Source: Desulfocapsa sp050291935 | GTDB taxonomy: Bacteria; Desulfobacterota; Desulfobulbia; Desulfobulbales; Desulfocapsaceae | Length of the DNA stretch: 8,608 bases | Direction: 5' to 3' | NCBI GenBank assembly: GCA_050291935.1 | Contig: JBNKKR010000079.1 | Location: 1 to 8,608 of the forward strand | Part shown: positions 6,199-8,608 of the stretch, piece by piece | Position numbering within the stretch: position 1 is the first letter of the stretch | Layout: every line of letters starts with the position of its first letter | Notes under the pieces: generated by a model | Seen by the model: the letters and a program-made list of their open reading frames with translations, nothing else | What the model was told of the DNA's origin: nothing | The model's database searches: none | Position numbers and translations under genes: made by a program

Positions 6199-7059
6199 TC
6201 AGCCCCTTTTGAGGCCAACTCTGGCCATAATCCGTTGCTCAATTGCTTCAAAAATGAGTTTTTCAACCACAAAACCCATAAAACAAATAAGCAAAACGCA
6301 GACAAACGATGCCTCAAAATCAAGGGACCAACGCGACTGGATAATGGCATAGCCCAACCCTCTGCCGCTACCGACAATCATTTCAGCGGCAATAAGCACC
6401 CGCCATGAATTGGCAAGACCTATCCGCAACCCGCTGATAATGGAAAGGGTTGCTCCTGGAAGCATAACCTGAAAGAAAAGATGGCGTTTGCCAGCACCCA
6501 TCATTTGGGCAGTTTTTAGAAAAATTGACGGAATGGCCCGAGCCCCACTGGCCGTATTGATAATAATGGGGGTCAATCCCATTGCAAAGATCATAAAAAT
6601 AGTGGAACGATCACCAAGCCCGAAGATAAGCAAGGCTATGGGAATCCAGGCCAATCCCGGAATAAGCTGCATGGCATGGACCATGGGTATGGATATTTCG
6701 TAAAGAAGGGGAAAAGCACCCATAACAAGGCCCGCGAAAAGACCAATAATAACAGCCAATCCATAGCCCCATAGCCAACGTCCCAGCGAAGCTGAAAGAT
6801 GGCCAATAATTGAATGATCGTAGAGCTGCTGACCAGAAAAAAGCCCAAATAGGCGCTGCCAGGTCTGCAGTGGAGTGGGAAAGGCCACACCCCGGTCATA
6901 AGTAATCCAGAGGGCCACAAGCTGCCAGAGCGTAAGGATAAGCACAAGCCCTGCAATATTTACAGCCACCAACCGAAAAAATTTCCGGAACCGATCTGGC
7001 TTTACCGAAATATGTTGTTCTTCTGCAAACAAGGTTTCGTCAGCGGGGGACACAAGCAA
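6199..7059 (-). CDS. NitT/TauT-family ABC importer permease (second system)
   Basis: This inner-membrane permease (286 residues) belongs to the same superfamily as the first system's permease. It has a soluble N-terminus of about 25 residues and hydrophobic segments at about 30-52, 95-115, 132-149, 153-170, 204-225 and 245-268. The EAA-type coupling loop is at about 181-203 (A184, G188, LPGA at 200-203), followed by NSWRVLIAAEM (217-227) and GLGY. The start is unusual. A TGA lies directly before the TTG at 7059, so the gene can begin only there or later, and GTG at 7053 is the next candidate. The nearby ATG at 7061-7063 is out of frame. Ribosome-binding support is weak, since a GG lies too far upstream. 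It is the first gene of the minus-strand operon and is divergent from the DUF4143 gene. Confidence 0.9.
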   Translation of the reverse strand: MLVSPADETLFAEEQHISVKPDRFRKFFRLVAVNIAGLVLILTLWQLVALWITYDRGVAFPTPLQTWQRLFGLFSGQQLYDHSIIGHLSASLGRWLWGYGLAVIIGLFAGLVMGAFPLLYEISIPMVHAMQLIPGLAWIPIALLIFGLGDRSTIFMIFAMGLTPIIINTASGARAIPSIFLKTAQMMGAGKRHLFFQVMLPGATLSIISGLRIGLANSWRVLIAAEMIVGSGRGLGYAIIQSRWSLDFEASFVCVLLICFMGFVVEKLIFEAIEQRIMARVGLKRG

Positions 7060-7219
7060 TCATATTTTTTTCTTTTTACCTTTATCCACTATGGTACATT
7101 CTTTATTGCCAAATCATACATAATAGAAAAACATATTACTGGCCACCCCGAAATACCACTTTTCCACATACTGCGAAACAGGAGAATACAGTAGATGATA
7201 TAATATCAGAAGGAATAAC

Positions 7220-7248
7220 TTGCACAGGGATTTCCGATATTTTAAAGT
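7220..7248 (+). promoter_or_regulatory. Possible promoter of the DUF4143 ATPase gene
   Basis: TTGCAC (7220-7225) and TAAAGT (7243-7248) are separated by 17 bases. They match the -35 and -10 consensus at only three and four positions respectively. The predicted start of transcription would fall at the left edge of the palindrome at 7251-7280, an arrangement typical of repressor-controlled promoters. It is tentative because both boxes are weak. Confidence 0.3.
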
Positions 7249-7250
7249 AG

Positions 7251-7280
7251 AGTTAAAAATACTCGCGACTATTTTTAACT
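7251..7280. promoter_or_regulatory. 30-base near-perfect palindrome upstream of the DUF4143 ATPase gene
   Basis: AGTTAAAAATA (7251-7261) and TATTTTTAACT (7270-7280) are perfect inverted arms. The centre is C-TCGCGA-C, so 14 of 15 base pairs around the dyad are complementary and only C7262/C7269 fail. It ends ten bases before ATG 7291 and would lie in the 5' end of the message. It could be a repressor operator or an RNA hairpin limiting translation. A terminator of the minus strand is excluded by orientation, since the minus operon starts rather than ends here. Confidence 0.6.
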
Positions 7281-7290
7281 TTGGATACAA

Positions 7291-8427
7291 ATGAAAAAAT
7301 TAACACGCACCCTTGGACCTACAATTGGCAAAGATCTGACAAGAAAAATGGTTTTTCTTGCCGGACCGAGACAAAGCGGCAAAACAACATTGGCCAGACA
7401 ACTCTTAAAGGGTACCGGTCAGGATCTTGAACAGCGATATTTAAATTGGGATTTTGGCGCGGATCGGGAAACCATTCTAACAGAGCTTTTCCCCTCAACT
7501 CCCGGAATGCTGGTTCTTGACGAAATACACAAATACTCTCGTTGGCGGCAGATAGTCAAAGGCTTATATGATAAACGAGGAGATCATCTGCAGATCCTAG
7601 TGACTGGCAGCGCCAAGCTTGACCATTATCGCTATGGTGGCGACTCGCTGCAGGGCCGCTACTATTTTCACAGATTACATCCACTCTCTTTTGCAGAAAT
7701 AGGCGGTTCGACGTTGACTGATATTCAAGACCTTCTCGCGTACGGCGGTTTTCCCGAACCTTTTTTTCTGGCCTCGGAGCGTGAAAGTATGCGATGGAGC
7801 CGTGAGTATAGAAGCCGGATGGTCACCCAGGAACTGCAAGATCTGGAGCAGGTTAAAGATATTGCCCTGGTGTATCAGCTGGTGCTGAGGCTACCGGAAC
7901 TTGTCGGTTCACCGCTCTCCATAAACAGTCTCAGGGAAGACTTACAAGTGGCGCATCAGACCGTTGCCAGATGGCTTCAGATTCTGGAAAATCTATATAT
8001 GATTTTTCGTATTTACCCGTTTGGCAGCCCTAAAATTAGAGCGGTAAAAAAGGAGGCAAAGCATTATCATCTGGACTGGACAACAGTTCAGGATTCCGGT
8101 GCCCGTTTTGAAAATCTTCTGGCCTGTCATTTGCTCAAATGGTGCCACCACCTACAAGATTGTGAGGGGCGGGAGATGGACCTTCGCTATTTTCGGGATA
8201 TTGACCGTCGGGAGGTGGATTTTGTGATTTTGGAAAATGGAAAACCCCTTCAATTTATCGAATGTAAAAGTTCCAGAAAAATGGGTAATAGATCACTGCG
8301 CTACTTAAAACAACGTTTTCCAGAGGTTGATGTTATCCAGGTCGACCTTACAAATAAGGCTGACGTAACCGACAATGATGGTATCAGATATATGCCGGCT
8401 ACCCGGTTTTTGGGTAATTTAATTTAA
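7291..8427 (+). CDS. AAA_14 / DUF4143 family ATPase
   Basis: This predicted cytoplasmic ATPase (378 residues) has the two-part architecture of the AAA_14-DUF4143 family. The N-terminal P-loop domain has Walker A GPRQSGKTT (25-33), Walker B MLVLDEIHKY (73-82) and the sensor-like ILVTGSAKLD (102-111), followed by the family-typical GRYYFHRLHPLSF (122-134). The middle region has an AYGGFPEP turn and a winged-helix-like stretch (INSLREDLQVAHQTVARWLQ). The C-terminal DUF4143 region has REVDFVI and FIECKSS, a DxxV...ExK arrangement reminiscent of PD-(D/E)XK nuclease folds. The family is widespread and its function is mostly unknown; roles in stress, defence or mobile elements have been suggested only by association. 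GGA at 7283-7285 is a modest ribosome binding site for ATG 7291. The gene stands alone, divergent from the importer operon and behind a strong palindrome. The length is normal and it appears intact. Confidence 0.9.
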   Translation: MKKLTRTLGPTIGKDLTRKMVFLAGPRQSGKTTLARQLLKGTGQDLEQRYLNWDFGADRETILTELFPSTPGMLVLDEIHKYSRWRQIVKGLYDKRGDHLQILVTGSAKLDHYRYGGDSLQGRYYFHRLHPLSFAEIGGSTLTDIQDLLAYGGFPEPFFLASERESMRWSREYRSRMVTQELQDLEQVKDIALVYQLVLRLPELVGSPLSINSLREDLQVAHQTVARWLQILENLYMIFRIYPFGSPKIRAVKKEAKHYHLDWTTVQDSGARFENLLACHLLKWCHHLQDCEGREMDLRYFRDIDRREVDFVILENGKPLQFIECKSSRKMGNRSLRYLKQRFPEVDVIQVDLTNKADVTDNDGIRYMPATRFLGNLI

Positions 8428-8472
8428 CAGCCCCAGCTCATTTGAAGCTGTGGTTATGTATCCAATTAGTGC

Positions 8473-8519
8473 CTCGCAGAATAATTTTTTAGTTTCTCCA
8501 CAAGAAATTATTCTGCGAG
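8473..8519. repeat. Long hairpin downstream of the DUF4143 gene
   Basis: CTCGCAGAATAATTT (8473-8487) and AAATTATTCTGCGAG (8505-8519) are perfect 15-base inverted arms. In RNA one G-U and two A-U pairs extend the stem to 18 base pairs around an 11-base loop. No T-run follows on the plus strand, and on the minus strand only a mixed sequence follows, so it is not a textbook intrinsic terminator. It may still end or protect the DUF4143 transcript, or be a REP-like or miniature element end. Confidence 0.55.
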
Positions 8520-8608
8520 ATATCTGTCCAGCTAAAGTTTCCTATAAATTTTCATAGTTCAGGATTTCAATTTCTCAAGCCACCATGCGAAGCAGCTTTT
8601 TGACAAAA

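Noticed and set aside
8430..8453. Short inverted repeat CAGCT/AGCTG just after the DUF4143 stop
   Set aside because: Only five core pairs and no T-run; too weak to call a terminator.
8575..8608. Ten-codon end of a possible minus-strand gene at the right edge (FVKKLLRMVA then stop)
   Set aside because: It is vaguely like the tail of some transposases, but ten residues are too few to support a call.
1..8608. CRISPR array, tRNA, rRNA or complete insertion sequence
   Set aside because: No regularly spaced direct repeats, no tRNA or rRNA-like conserved stretches and no transposase were seen on either strand.

Overview
The window looks like a chromosomal piece of a Gram-negative, moderately AT-rich bacterium. 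A PocR-PAS sensor, NitT/TauT-family transporters, a lipoprotein-type binding protein and an FmdE-like protein together suggest an anaerobic Desulfobacterota or deltaproteobacterial lineage. That placement is an impression from gene content; no marker gene here can prove it.

Layout. (1) Positions 1-682, minus strand: the N-terminal 227 residues of a signalling protein with a PocR ligand-binding domain, a coiled-coil linker and the start of a PAS domain. The gene runs off the left edge. (2) Positions 683-1263: about 580 bases without a credible gene, holding a 22-base operator-like inverted repeat and several small hairpins. (3) Positions 1264-4327, plus strand: a compact operon of inner-membrane permease, ATPase, exported substrate-binding protein, and a small protein resembling the FmdE family without its usual cysteines. 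(4) Positions 4328-4433: a bidirectional hairpin terminator between convergent operons. (5) Positions 4434-7059, minus strand: a second complete NitT/TauT-type ABC importer, again ordered permease, ATPase, binding protein, but with a lipoprotein binding protein. (6) Positions 7060-7290: a divergent intergenic region with a 30-base near-perfect palindrome just before the next start codon. (7) Positions 7291-8427, plus strand: an AAA_14/DUF4143 ATPase. (8) Positions 8428-8608: a long hairpin and a tail with no gene I can support.

How the genes may work together. Each importer has one permease (probably a homodimer), one ATPase and one periplasmic-side binding protein, the set expected for uptake of a small anion or organic compound in the sulfonate/nitrate/taurine/thiamine-precursor superfamily. 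The substrate cannot be read from sequence. The PocR-PAS sensor lies divergently from the first importer and could sense its substrate or a metabolite of it. The FmdE-like protein is the last gene of that operon and is the least conventional part of it. The DUF4143 ATPase looks functionally unrelated to the transporters.
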